This document shows, one piece after another, positions 16,776 to 25,842 of a stretch of 55,264 nucleotides of DNA. The translations under genes were made by a program, and so were the position numbers. Source of the DNA: Paramoeba atlantica (lineage: Eukaryota; Discosea); the NCBI GenBank assembly GCA_977017575.1, contig CDRNVI010000082.1, forward strand, positions 1 through 55,264, in the 5' to 3' direction. Below the pieces are notes generated by a model, which worked only from the letters and a program-made list of their open reading frames with translations, ran no database searches and was not told where the DNA came from. The stretch's first letter is position 1; every line of letters starts with the position of its first letter.

Positions 16776-16939
16776 TTATCAAAGAATGTATTGATTTTTT
16801 TTGTTCTTTTGAAGACAGTTGCAGTAGTGTATAGGATAACTGTATTTCACCCATAGCACTATTTGTGCACTGCATGTGAAATACGTACACCTACATTTTG
16901 AGCCTATTATTGGTCTTTTTTCACCATTACTCTCCAGCA

Positions 16940-17407
16940 ATGCCCCATGTACCCTGTACCCCCGCGGGTCTTACTTCTACCCCACGTCGTATACACCTCG
17001 CCTTTCCTTCCATTCTCCTATTCAGCCTCCTCGCCGTGTCCCACATCCGCACCTCCCAACCTTACAACGCCCCACAAACCACCCCCACCACCATCCCCGA
17101 TCTCGATCTCACTGACCCCTTCACCGGACCCGATCTCTTCTCCATCCACGCCCAATGTGCGGCATTCCTCCGACGTGATTTCGTCTCCCCCGAAAAAAAG
17201 ATCGCCTCGATGCAAGATTCTTCATCTTCTAAAAAATGTCCCTTTTCTTCTTCTTCTTCTTCTTCCCCGAAAAAAATCCTAAACCCACCCTCCTCAACCT
17301 TAACCCATGATCCCTCTTCACAAGAAGCCTCCTCTTTTTTCCACCACCCTACCACCACAACCCCCTCGGCCTCCTTCGTCCCCTCCCCTCTCCCTTTTCA
17401 ACAACAA

Positions 17408-17442
<35 letters not shown>

Positions 17443-19336
17443 AACCCTAACACAAAAGAGGAAACAAAAACTACAAAGACAACGACACCAACAAACGACT
17501 TCTTCCTCTTCTTCCCCCCCGCCCGGCCCCCTGCTGGTTCTCCCCGGGCTGCTGGGCTCCGTGCTGGAGGAGAAGCGGACCGCCGCGACGGGTCTCCCCT
17601 TCGAGTGCGCCCGCACCCTGGACTGGACCATCGCCTGGGTCAACGTGCGCTCCATGACCCTCTCGTACCGGTGCTGGTCCCGGACCATGCGGCTGGTGGT
17701 GAGGAGGGGGGAGGGGGAAGATAGGGAAAGAAATGAAAATAAAGGAAATGAAAATAAAGATAAGGAAAAGGAAAATAAAAGTTATGAAAATAAAGAAAAG
17801 GAAGATAAAGAAAAAGAAAGGAATAAAAGCAATGAAAATAAAAGTCATGAAAAGGAAAATAAAGGCAACGAAAATATAAGTCATGAAAAGGAAAACAAAG
17901 GTAACCCCCACACTTTTAGTTTTAGGGCTGAGTTTCCCCCGGGGGTTGAGGTTCGCCCTCATCAAGATACCGTCCATGCGGTGCGGTGTCTTGATCCCTC
18001 CAATGGGGCCTCCTGTGATGCGACAAAATATTTTCATGATTTTTTTGTGGCCATCACGGACCCGAAGGAGATGCAGCAGACCTTTGGGAGGGGTACGGTG
18101 CGGGTGTGGGAGAACCCGACGTGTTATGCGGTAGAGGCGACGGGGAGTCCGGTGGTTCCGGTACGGGTGAACTACACGGAGGCGTTGAATGTGACGGAGG
18201 GATTACAGAACGCGCAGGGAAGACCAGGGCTCAAGAAAAAAACAAACGGCACGGAGAGTAAGGAAAAGAAGGAAAGTAACCGGTATGGGGCGAAAACACG
18301 AACGCTGCCTCCGATTCCCGCGTATCAACTTCGTCCGTATACGGTGAAACATAATTTAGATGTGGTGCCGTATGATTTTCGTCTTGGGGTCGCGGATAAG
18401 TACAAGCATTTTGGTCCCGGGAACGCCTATGGGGGGTATTTTATCGAGGTCAAGCAGCGTGTGGAGCAAATGTACAGAGATAATGGAAACGCAAAGGTGA
18501 CGCTTTGTGGGCACAGTCTCGGAGGTACCCTGGCGGTTCTGTTTTTAAACACCTATGTGGATCAGAAATGGAAGGATACGTACATTGCTCGGCTGATCTC
18601 GGTCGCCGCCCCCTATGCGGGGACAATGAATGCGCTACAAGCGGCCGTGGTAGGGGAGAACGTAGGCTCCCCGCTTCCGTTGTGGACGCTACAACCGTTG
18701 ATCGCGACCTGGCCAGGTATGTACATGCTGTTTCCCATGTTACACAACGCCACAGCGCACATTTGGTCTCCCGATCGTGTACTGATGCGTATCGGAACCG
18801 AGACCGCACGAGCAAAAACATTACTTCAAAAATCTTCCGAAAAATCAAATTCAAAACCAGATACCAACTCCCAATCCTTAAAATCACCCCACAAAGGGTG
18901 CATTATGAATTTCTCCGACAAACCCACCCAGCCCCTCCGGGAGTACACCGTACGGGACCTCCCCCAGCTCGTGCGGGACATGCCCCACATGGAGGACATC
19001 TACGGTGACCTCCTCGAGAGCCTCCCCGCGAGTGCTAACTATTACTCCCCCCCGGGGGTCCCTGTGGATTGTATCTACAGCAACGGGGTACGCACCACGG
19101 ACCGTATTGAGATTGACAGCACGGCGGACAGTGACCGGTACAACCCGCGGCTGCACACGACCCAGGAGGGGGATGGCACTGTGACCTTTGGCAGCCTGCA
19201 GCTGTGTAGCCGCTGGGGGGGCGAACAGCGGCAGGAGGTCAAAACGTTCTTTTTCCCCGGGATTGACCATGTAGAGATCATGGCGGGTCACCCGGAGGTG
19301 TGGCGGTTGATTTATCAACGTGTGAATGGGGCGTAG
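16940..19336 (+). CDS. LCAT/group XV phospholipase-like lipid hydrolase or acyltransferase
   Basis: 798 residues from ATG 16940, which gives the signal peptide FPSILLFSLLAVSHI; the frame is open upstream only to a TTG. Alpha/beta-hydrolase of the lecithin:cholesterol acyltransferase family: LLVLPGLLGSVLEEK (oxyanion region), DVVPYDFRLGV, the nucleophile elbow GHSLGG with Ser 526, ISVAAPYAGT, EGDGTV with Asp 745, and GIDHVEIM with His 777, a complete catalytic triad. Expected reaction: acyl removal or transfer from phospholipid, possibly to a sterol, in the secretory or lysosome-like route. Odd features: a (CAG)n-encoded poly-Gln at 17400-17441, a Lys/Glu/Asn-rich purine tract (17700-17900) inserted between conserved blocks, and GC-rich third positions in some segments only. 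Confidence 0.88.
17400..17441 (+). repeat. CAA/CAG microsatellite coding poly-Gln
   Basis: Four to five CAA then about nine CAG triplets within the LCAT-like gene, coding ~14 Gln in a low-complexity linker after the signal peptide. Confidence 0.9.
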
Positions 19337-19599
19337 GGGGTGGAAAAAGGAAGTGCGGTGTGTGAGACCCCCGGGGGAATACGGTGTAGTGGCGCTGTGT
19401 ATGAACTCTTCATACTATGAAGTGTGGAGTTGTGAATTCAAGGACTCCGCCCGTTGTTTTGTAGAATATGTGTAGGATAGGTGTGGTTCGTTGTCTGGAT
19501 TTTGTGCAGCTACTACAAAATTGTACTCAGGAGTTTCTTTGTTTGTCTTAAATCTATTATTGCTATTTAAAAAGGGCTTTTACTAAACACTCTTTTAAA
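19337..19599. other. Short intergenic region
   Basis: 263 bases. The pyrimidine tract GTTTCTTTGTTTGTCTT at about 19532 is followed by AG dinucleotides (19574-75), a good shape for a trans-splice acceptor for LRR-5. Nothing else seen. Confidence 0.4.
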
Positions 19600-20211
19600 A
19601 TGTGTGCTCCACTCTTTGCGATGATGGTTCACGGTAGTGATGCAGAACGTGCAAAAGTACGCCCCGGTCGTATTCGGGGTTCATTTCTTTCTCAGGAATT
19701 TCTAATGGCTCAACTTGTTGCGAAGTTTGAACTACTCGACGACGACTCGTGGAAAGAGGACGTTCCGGTATGTAAATGGTATGGAGTTGATTGTAATGAT
19801 GATGGCAAAATAATCGAGATAAATTGGGATCACGTTCTCTCGTACGGAGAGTTTGATTTCTCACTTTTACCCGCCACGTTGATTCGCCTAAGTCTTTCGA
19901 AAATGTTTGATGATGATCTTTTTACTGGGTGTCCCGACTTTACTCTTCTTCCAAACGACATGCATTATTTGGACATTTCCGGAAACGCGTTTTCTGGGAC
20001 ACCAGACTTCACACGATGTCCTGCTGGATTAACCTACGTGGATCTCTCAGATAATTGTTTTTCTGGTGAAATATCTCTAGGTCGTCTTCCCAGTACTATA
20101 AAAACAGTATCGCTTGCTTACAATGGCAGCCTTTCTGGACATGTGTCTCGTTTTTTAGCTGCCCGAATAATGAGCGTGAACATTGAAAGCACGAAGATAA
20201 CAATAATTTGA
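19600..20211 (+). CDS. Small leucine-rich-repeat protein, Cys-capped (LRR-5)
   Basis: 203 residues. A short, only weakly hydrophobic start (MCAPLFAMMVHG), a helical segment (FLMAQLVAKFELLDDDSW), the cap PVCKWYGVDCNDDGK (~54-68), then five repeats with Asp-rich variants such as LPNDMHYLDISGNAFSGTPD and CPAGLTYVDLSDNCFSGEIS. It ends within a terminal repeat, with no anchor. The LPxxLxxLxLxxNxFSG signature is kept in all repeats. It lies just upstream of the TIR element at 20248. Confidence 0.85.
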   Translation: MCAPLFAMMVHGSDAERAKVRPGRIRGSFLSQEFLMAQLVAKFELLDDDSWKEDVPVCKWYGVDCNDDGKIIEINWDHVLSYGEFDFSLLPATLIRLSLSKMFDDDLFTGCPDFTLLPNDMHYLDISGNAFSGTPDFTRCPAGLTYVDLSDNCFSGEISLGRLPSTIKTVSLAYNGSLSGHVSRFLAARIMSVNIESTKITII

Positions 20212-20260
20212 TATTGCGATAAGAGGAAGAATGCTGATAGACGCATCTAAACGGGGGTGC

Positions 20261-20393
20261 GGATTATTATTGCATTTTGGATTATTATTGCATTTCGGTT
20301 TATTATTGCACTTTCGGATTATTATTGCATTTTACACATTATTATTGCACTTTCGGATTATTCTTGTATTTCGGATTATTATTGCATTTCACT
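20261..20393 (+). repeat. GGATTATTATTGCA(TTTC) tandem repeats
   Basis: About seven degenerate copies of an ~18-bp unit GGATTATTATTGCATTTC. Two more copies near 21498 and 21525, and inverted partners near 21580, make a subterminal repeat array at both ends of the TIR element. Subterminal arrays are typical transposase-binding regions; here this is inference. Confidence 0.75.
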
Positions 20394-20660
20394 TTTCGGA
20401 TGGATAATTTATTTAAAGAAGGGGCTATTCGGCATCGGGAACAAGCCTCTGATTTTGTATAAACGGTGGACACAGACGGAGAATGTGTATCACTGAAAGG
20501 GGACGAAGGTGCCGTAGATGAACTTGGAGTCGAAGAAGATATGAGCAATCTCGATACCTACTCTATCCGTGAAGGGTTGCTTCGTTAAGAAAGCAGCGAC
20601 CTAGAGAAAATGAGTGACCTTGAGGAAGGATCCATAGATCATTGTTTATTCATGCACTTA

Positions 20661-20910
20661 GAGTGCAGAGATTTGCCTCACATTGTCCTTACCCGCATAC
20701 GACGGGTGGATCACGTGAGGATTTGCCCTCGCTGGAGGAGAATGGGTGCAGAGAGCTGACGTCCCAGGTGCAGAGAACTCGGTTGTCATGTGCAGGTGCA
20801 GAGAGCCGGTTGCGTAATCTCCATATTACAGTTTCGGGGGCAATCCGGGTGCAGAGAGCTGTGACAGAGCCGAGGTGCGGAGAGCTGGGCGACCGTCAGG
20901 TGCGGAGAGC
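20661..20910 (+). repeat. Seven-fold (A/G)GGTGCAGAGAGC array
   Basis: Copies at about 20661, 20744, 20766, 20794, 20847, 20873 and 20898, with irregular spacing of 22-83 bases and few changes (GGTGCGGAGAGC in the last two). Irregular spacing with a conserved 12-13-mer argues for protein-binding sites rather than replication-slippage repeats. Confidence 0.7.
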
Positions 20911-21103
20911 CGTAAACGCGGGCAGCGAGGGACACGTCTAGTGGTCCTCAAGGGAGGCCACCGTGACTCCTAGCCCTCTCGGAGAGGTAAGGGTCGCGAG
21001 GAAAGAAGCCGAGAGAGGGAAGCACTCACTCCAGGGGAGTGAATCGGGGAGGGGTGAAGGGATGAAGGAGCGTCCTCTGCTTCAGCGATAAAGAGGGACA
21101 GTT

Positions 21104-21235
21104 CCAGCCTTAGCGCCGGCCAGAAACGGGCATGAAAATACAGTAAGGGTATGCCCGTTGCCGGGGAAAGAAAGGATGAACTAAGGTTAAGTACCAACAA
21201 GGTACAGAAGCTGTATCTTTTTGATAGCGTGCATT
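21104..21235 (-). ncRNA. Spliced-leader RNA-like gene
   Basis: Read on the - strand: a ~41-base exon with the conserved blocks ACGCTATC and ACAGCTTCTGTACCTTGTTG, ending at 21195. The donor GT (GTACTTAACC), a pyrimidine-rich stretch, the stem CCCGGCAACGGG (GCAA-type loop), an A/T stretch ACTGTATTTTCATG where the Sm site would lie, and the stem CCGGC-GCTAAG-GCTGG follow. Order and exon match kinetoplastid SL RNAs (exon consensus AACGCTAT...CAGTTTCTGTAC...ATTG). A 3' T-run is not obvious. It would donate the capped 5' leader to mRNAs by trans-splicing. It is solitary rather than in the usual tandem array and lies in a TIR element, so it may be a pseudogene; one exon base (CAGCTT for CAGTTT) differs from the other two copies here. 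Confidence 0.72.
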
Positions 21236-21616
21236 ATCCAGGAATCCCACTTAAACCTTGTATACCTCAGAATGAGATCGCCTCTGATAGTGCAAGCACA
21301 CCCGATGTCATTGGACATAAACGACGTCATGTCAAGGATAACTACCGTGCATGCAGGCCCAAATCAGAAAATAAAGATCGCGGATACCGTGTGGACGTGC
21401 CAGCAGAAGTAAATCGTTGCGTTTATTCTTCAAGAGGGGCATTTTTACTTTTGCTTTTTGCGGGGAGAACATGTGACAATGCAACAATAATGTGCTTGCG
21501 GATTATTATTGCATTTCGACCACTTGCGGATTATTATTGCACTGCAATAGCTTATTGCACTACAATAGGCCTATTGCAGTGCAACAATAATCCGCACCCC
21601 GGTTTACATTAAAAGT

Positions 21617-21668
21617 CACATTTCTGATAATCACGAAGAATGAGAATTGGGCGATCAACCTGCAACTA
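21617..21668 (+). repeat. Dispersed repeat shared with 35500-35550
   Basis: CACATTTCTGATAATCACG then AATGAGAATTGGGCGATCAA and CAACT; the copy at 35500 matches most bases. Family and full extent unknown. Confidence 0.55.
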
Positions 21669-21837
21669 AAAAAATGGGAGTACAATTTCAAAAGTCAAAA
21701 AAGGTTCGATTAGCGTTAGCATAAAATGCCCAAAAAAAAATCAATAAACGAGCCCTCCTTCCTTATTTTTATGCTTCTCCTGGTGGATCAACTCGTTCTT
21801 TAATTTTGTGCTTTGCGGTTTACACTCTTACTTTTTC

Positions 21838-22572
21838 ATGATTCCAAGCGCTTGTTTCTCAGACACTTCACGAACATGCCACCCGTCACGTGCTGCGAAG
21901 GTTAATTTGGTGAATCTCCCTCAAGAACATGCGCTTGCAAGATTTATCTCCGATTTGTTGAATACTGCACGCTCCTGGAGCACGCGCACCCCAGCCTGTA
22001 GTTGGGAAGGTGTACGCTGCGATGACGATGGCAAAGTGAGTGATATTTATTGGGATAGACGCGTTTTGTCGGGCGTATTGCATTTCATTGACCTTCCAAG
22101 TTCATTGGTTACATTTAGCGTAGAAACGAATACCATTTCCGGAGAAGTCGCACTGAATAAGTTACCTTTTGATCTTCACTCATTCAACCTTCACAACAAC
22201 AAATTTTATGGGTCTTTGGATTTAATTTCTCTTCCACAGCACATGGAACGCTTGTGTTTAAGCAATAATGAATTTACTGGTCATGTGTGCTTAAATCAAC
22301 TTCCTACACCACTGGAGTACCTCGCACTTGCCTCGAATTCTCTCACGGGTCCTGTAGATTTGACTTCCCTTCCGGACAATATGCAATATTTGAGTATACG
22401 GGACAACCGCTTTTCGGGAGTCATAGATTTATCCAGCCTTCCAGAATCATTGACATGTTTCTATTTATTTAACAACCAGGATCTCTCTGGTCATATCAAA
22501 CACTCTCAGATCCCGACATCCATTTGTAACAGTTTTACTGTGAAGAATACGCTAATTACTCTCACTCATTAA
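21838..22572 (+). CDS. Small leucine-rich-repeat protein, Cys-capped (LRR-6)
   Basis: About 244 residues from ATG 21838; the frame is open upstream to a GTG at 21808. Helical NLPQEHALARFISDLLNTA, cap PACSWEGVRCDDDGKVSD (~51-68), then seven well-kept ~23-residue repeats such as LPDNMQYLSIRDNRFSGVID. It is the cleanest member of the family and the best guide to its consensus. The signal peptide is weak if the ATG is used; an upstream in-frame non-AUG start would add a hydrophobic stretch. No anchor at the C terminus. Confidence 0.85.
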   Translation: MIPSACFSDTSRTCHPSRAAKVNLVNLPQEHALARFISDLLNTARSWSTRTPACSWEGVRCDDDGKVSDIYWDRRVLSGVLHFIDLPSSLVTFSVETNTISGEVALNKLPFDLHSFNLHNNKFYGSLDLISLPQHMERLCLSNNEFTGHVCLNQLPTPLEYLALASNSLTGPVDLTSLPDNMQYLSIRDNRFSGVIDLSSLPESLTCFYLFNNQDLSGHIKHSQIPTSICNSFTVKNTLITLTH

Positions 22573-22877
22573 TGTCTTTTTAGCTAAAAGTTCTTCACCT
22601 TTATGCTGCTTGTCTGACTCCGATATTGCACATTGAGCAACCATGAAATATTGAAGCATTGAGTACCCTCATTGTCTTTTCGCCAAGTAATTTGAAAATA
22701 TAAACGTTAAATCTAAAGGTAACACAAATCTAAAAGTAAATACAAATTTTCTTTTCTATATCCTACTCACGCTGTGTTTTTCATCTCTTTTCGATCGTTT
22801 ATACTCTCTTCCCCCACCATCTCAACCCTCCCCACCCCACCACCCTGTTGCCCCATCTCTCCAAAAATGCATCCTCT
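22573..22877. other. Intergenic, pyrimidine-rich leader
   Basis: 305 bases. The last ~80 are almost pure pyrimidine with short A interruptions (CTCTTCCCCCACCATCTC and on), a strong candidate trans-splice acceptor tract. No gene seen. Confidence 0.4.
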
Positions 22878-24512
22878 ATGACATCCCCCGTCCATCTTCG
22901 CATCGCCCGTAGCGCCTCCCCTGCCTTCCTCCCTGCGATCTCGGAATGCGTTTCTCAACTTTCTTCTTCTTCTTCTCTCTCATCTCCTCGTATCGCGAAT
23001 CTCTACTTCTCTCCCCATTGCTGCTGTACCCCTGTGCTATGGCGACAATTTTTAAACAAGTTACTCTCCCAGCCCTGGGCCTCATCCCTGGAGCTTGTGC
23101 TCGCGACTGAAACCCTTGCCGGGCCTTTATTTAGAGAGCAAACAAGAGTAGAATACAAAGATAAGATGGTAAAAAAAGATAAAAAGGTAAAGAAGGTAGA
23201 AAACGTAAAAGAGGATAAAAAGGGAGAAGAAGATAAAAAGAGAGAAGATAAAAACCTAGAAAAAGATAGAAATCTAGCAGAAGATAAAAAGGATAACGCC
23301 ACCTTGTCACTTCTTACGCTACCTCCTGGTATACGAATTCTCCCGCTTTTTCTCCCCATAGAGTCGGCCTGCTTTCATTCCTCCGGAGTCCTAACGCTTC
23401 CCTCTGTGCTCCACACTCATTTTTCTTCCTTGAAACAACAAAAAAATATAGCACTGTGTCATTTAGATCAAGTGTTAGAGAGTGAGAGAGTGTTACCGGG
23501 GCTACGTCGGTTTCTTCCGCAAAAAGATTTGATTGGTGGCGCGGGGGTGGGGCAAACCTATTTGTGGCAAAGAAACAACGAAGGTTTTCCGGTGTTCGGG
23601 AAAGCAATGCAAAAAGGGGTGAAAAAAAGAGGGGAAAAAAAGAGTGTGCCAAAACAAAAAGTGCTTTTTCATGTCACAGAACAAAGTCAACGCGCAGCGC
23701 TCTCCGGATTTGTGTTGCTCTCCTCTCAGGTGGTTCGTTACTCCGAGGATTGTTCCAAGAACATAAAGATGTTAGAACCCTCTTCTCATTCTTTGGCCGA
23801 TCTTGAGAAGCATAACCTTACCCGGGAGGTTACCCCATCATGGGAAGCCTCTCGGCCGCTGTCCCAAATTATTACCGGAATGGAGACCGCGGGCTCTCCA
23901 CTGGTCGTCACCGGGGTGACCAATCGCATTATTCACTCCCTAAACGACATGGATCCGTTATCCGCCATAATGCAAACAACAGCGCAATACCCCTCCTTGG
24001 GCCAGTCCCTTCTTTTTGGGAAAATCTCTCCTCTTTTACCTTCTTCCCCGCAACGCAAGGGTGAGAAGAGAACTGATTCTTCTTTTCCTTCTTCCTATCC
24101 TTCTAATTTTTCCTCATCCTATTCCTCACGCTTTCCTCCCTCCCTGCCTCCTGAATTTTACCCGATTTCCGCTCGCGTCACCTCACAAGGCTTACTGGAG
24201 TTAATCCAACCGGTCCAGCCACTCGACCAGTTGGTGATTCTTCACGTCGGGGCCTCAATACAAGAGGACCACCTCTCCAGTTTGTATCCGAAACATAAAA
24301 GTAAATTTCGATCGCCTGGAAAAGATAAAATGTCTTTTCCGATTTGGGCTTTTTCTTCAGAGTCCCAAATGAGTACACCACAACGAACGATCTGGGAACA
24401 CTGGAGAGATCGAGGCGCCTCGGTCTGTGGGGGACATTTTCGACAGCAAATTTATGCCGGGAGAGAGTTCCAGGAGAGTGTTTCCTGGGGAGAGCTTTTT
24501 CGGTTGGTTTGA
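22878..24512 (+). CDS. FIST-domain-like protein
   Basis: 544 residues from ATG 22878 (MTSPVHLRIARSASPAFLPA); the frame opens 30 bases earlier only at a TTG. It resembles FIST_N/FIST_C proteins (also in the F-box protein FBXO22): a middle stretch ALSGFVLLSSQVVRYSEDCS then PLVVTGVTNRIIHSLNDMDP corresponds to the family's VSQGCRPIG...VTxxxGNVIxELDGxPALE, and a later strand-rich part (SQGLLELIQPVQPLDQLVIL) to FIST_C. The last block VCGGHFRQQIYAGREFQESV may match the family's GERFFG-like end. A Lys/Asp/Glu purine tract (23160-23290) interrupts the N-terminal domain. No membrane segment. Likely an intracellular ligand-binding or ubiquitin-related role; moderate certainty. Confidence 0.5.
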   Translation: MTSPVHLRIARSASPAFLPAISECVSQLSSSSSLSSPRIANLYFSPHCCCTPVLWRQFLNKLLSQPWASSLELVLATETLAGPLFREQTRVEYKDKMVKKDKKVKKVENVKEDKKGEEDKKREDKNLEKDRNLAEDKKDNATLSLLTLPPGIRILPLFLPIESACFHSSGVLTLPSVLHTHFSSLKQQKNIALCHLDQVLESERVLPGLRRFLPQKDLIGGAGVGQTYLWQRNNEGFPVFGKAMQKGVKKRGEKKSVPKQKVLFHVTEQSQRAALSGFVLLSSQVVRYSEDCSKNIKMLEPSSHSLADLEKHNLTREVTPSWEASRPLSQIITGMETAGSPLVVTGVTNRIIHSLNDMDPLSAIMQTTAQYPSLGQSLLFGKISPLLPSSPQRKGEKRTDSSFPSSYPSNFSSSYSSRFPPSLPPEFYPISARVTSQGLLELIQPVQPLDQLVILHVGASIQEDHLSSLYPKHKSKFRSPGKDKMSFPIWAFSSESQMSTPQRTIWEHWRDRGASVCGGHFRQQIYAGREFQESVSWGELFRLV

Positions 24513-24828
24513 GCCAGGAGACCAGAGGCAGCAGGGGGCATGCCGTTTTGAAGAACTGCGAAAATAAAAATGAAAAACTGACCGCAACGACGGTTGGCTC
24601 GGTGTGTCACCTTTTTTTTTGCTTTCATTTTCTTGTGTATTGCTCTTTCTCAACCTTTTTATTCAAACCTGTATTCACAAAAGAAAAAATAAGAAGTCTT
24701 ACAAACAAGTCTTACAAACAAGTCTTACAAAGGTATAAAATTAAGATATTTTTTAAGATTTTATTGAAACAGCCAAGCCGTTCTCAAAGTTCTCTTTCAC
24801 ATTTCCGTCTTCTCACTGTGTCTGTTAC

Positions 24829-25479
24829 ATGTTTCTACACGCCGCGCACTGCACAGATCACCCCCGCCGGGCTTCCAAGCAACGCGTGTCGGTATCCCAA
24901 GAATATCGTCTTTGTCGTTTCATTGAAGGTCTGGACCGCATCCACCACACCTGGAACATACAAACCCCTGCCTGTGAGTGGCGGGGGGTACGTTGTGATC
25001 ACAAAAAACATGTCACCGAAATACAGTGGTCTTCTCTGTCCCTTACGGGGCTTCTACACTGGCAGCATCTCCTGCCTGGCCTCAAACTCCTCGATTTAAG
25101 CTCGGCTAAGTTTCTAAAAGAAGATGGGGAGTGGGTGGTTCGACCTACGAGACTACGCAAACCGATGGACTTCTCTCTTCTTCCCAATAGCTTAAATGTC
25201 GTGGTGTCACAAAATGCAGAAATGAGAGGGCATTTGGATCTTACGTATCTCCCGACATTTTTAAAACAGTTGGATGTCAGCTGTAATCACTATGAGGGAA
25301 CGCCGGACTTCACACGCCTTCCGAATTTAGTGGAGGAATTGCTTTTGCAAGGGAATGCGTTGAGTGGGCGACCGGATTTTTCGAAACTGCCGGATTCGCT
25401 TACGATGCTGAACCTTGCGGGGAATTCCATTGTGCTTGGCAGAGGTTTCTCTTTGCCCGGGTGTGTTTTGTTAGATTGA
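24829..25479 (+). CDS. Small leucine-rich-repeat protein, Cys-capped (LRR-7)
   Basis: 216 residues. The start has no obvious signal peptide. EYRLCRFIEGLDRIHHTWNI is followed by the cap PACEWRGVRCDHKKHVTE, then about six repeats, one disrupted by a basic insertion (EDGEWVVRPTRLRKPMDF). It keeps LPTFLKQLDVSCNHYEGTPD and LPDSLTMLNLAGNSIVLG. The preceding 316 bases include an array of TCTTACAAACAAG repeats (24697-24731) and a pyrimidine-rich leader. Confidence 0.82.
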   Translation: MFLHAAHCTDHPRRASKQRVSVSQEYRLCRFIEGLDRIHHTWNIQTPACEWRGVRCDHKKHVTEIQWSSLSLTGLLHWQHLLPGLKLLDLSSAKFLKEDGEWVVRPTRLRKPMDFSLLPNSLNVVVSQNAEMRGHLDLTYLPTFLKQLDVSCNHYEGTPDFTRLPNLVEELLLQGNALSGRPDFSKLPDSLTMLNLAGNSIVLGRGFSLPGCVLLD

Positions 25480-25842
25480 TTGATTTTTTTGGTTGGATAA
25501 ATGGAATAAATGGATCATTGGTCGTCTGAACTGGGCTATTTTTTCTTGCAAACGGCTGGTGAAAATGCATCCTACTTTTTTATTTCTATATCCAAATAGA
25601 AAATACACTGGTTTAAAATACATTGGTTGTTTGCAATAGCCGAATGCTATTCAGCTTCATGGCACATCATTTGAGAGAAATTTCCTTGAAATATTTTTTA
25701 TGAATGAGCAAAATCATTTTTCTACAAACGAATTTATTTTTGGATGTGGATCAAATAATTAATACTTTGAGCTTTTGCTTGTTGTCTTTCAGATGCCTTT
25801 TACGACCGAATAGCTCGAGTTCTGCTAAACTATACATAATTC
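25480..25842. other. Intergenic, nothing recognised
   Basis: 363 A/T-rich bases. GCTTTTGCTTGTTGTCTTTC followed by AG at 25793 has the form of a trans-splice acceptor 50 bases before the next ATG. Confidence 0.45.

Larger units (their letters stand above)
20248..21606. mobile_element. Non-autonomous TIR element carrying an SL RNA-like gene
   Basis: The 27-bp ends are inverted with two mismatches: TAAACGGGGGTGCGGATTAT at the left and, read on the other strand, TAAACCGGGGTGCGGATTAT at the right. Inside are repeats of GGATTATTATTGCA at both ends, an array of GGTGCAGAGAGC-like motifs (20661-20910), a purine-rich stretch and the SL-like sequence (21104-21235, - strand). There is no transposase. 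No clear target-site duplication; flanks share only CAT. Confidence 0.65.

Noticed and set aside
20642-20941. 99-codon ORF over the GGTGCAGAGAGC array
   Set aside because: Composition is dictated by the repeated motif, with no start context or domain; treated as non-coding.
24344-25099. 251-codon + strand frame overlapping the FIST-like and LRR-7 genes
   Set aside because: It covers parts of two better-supported genes in another frame and shows no domain.
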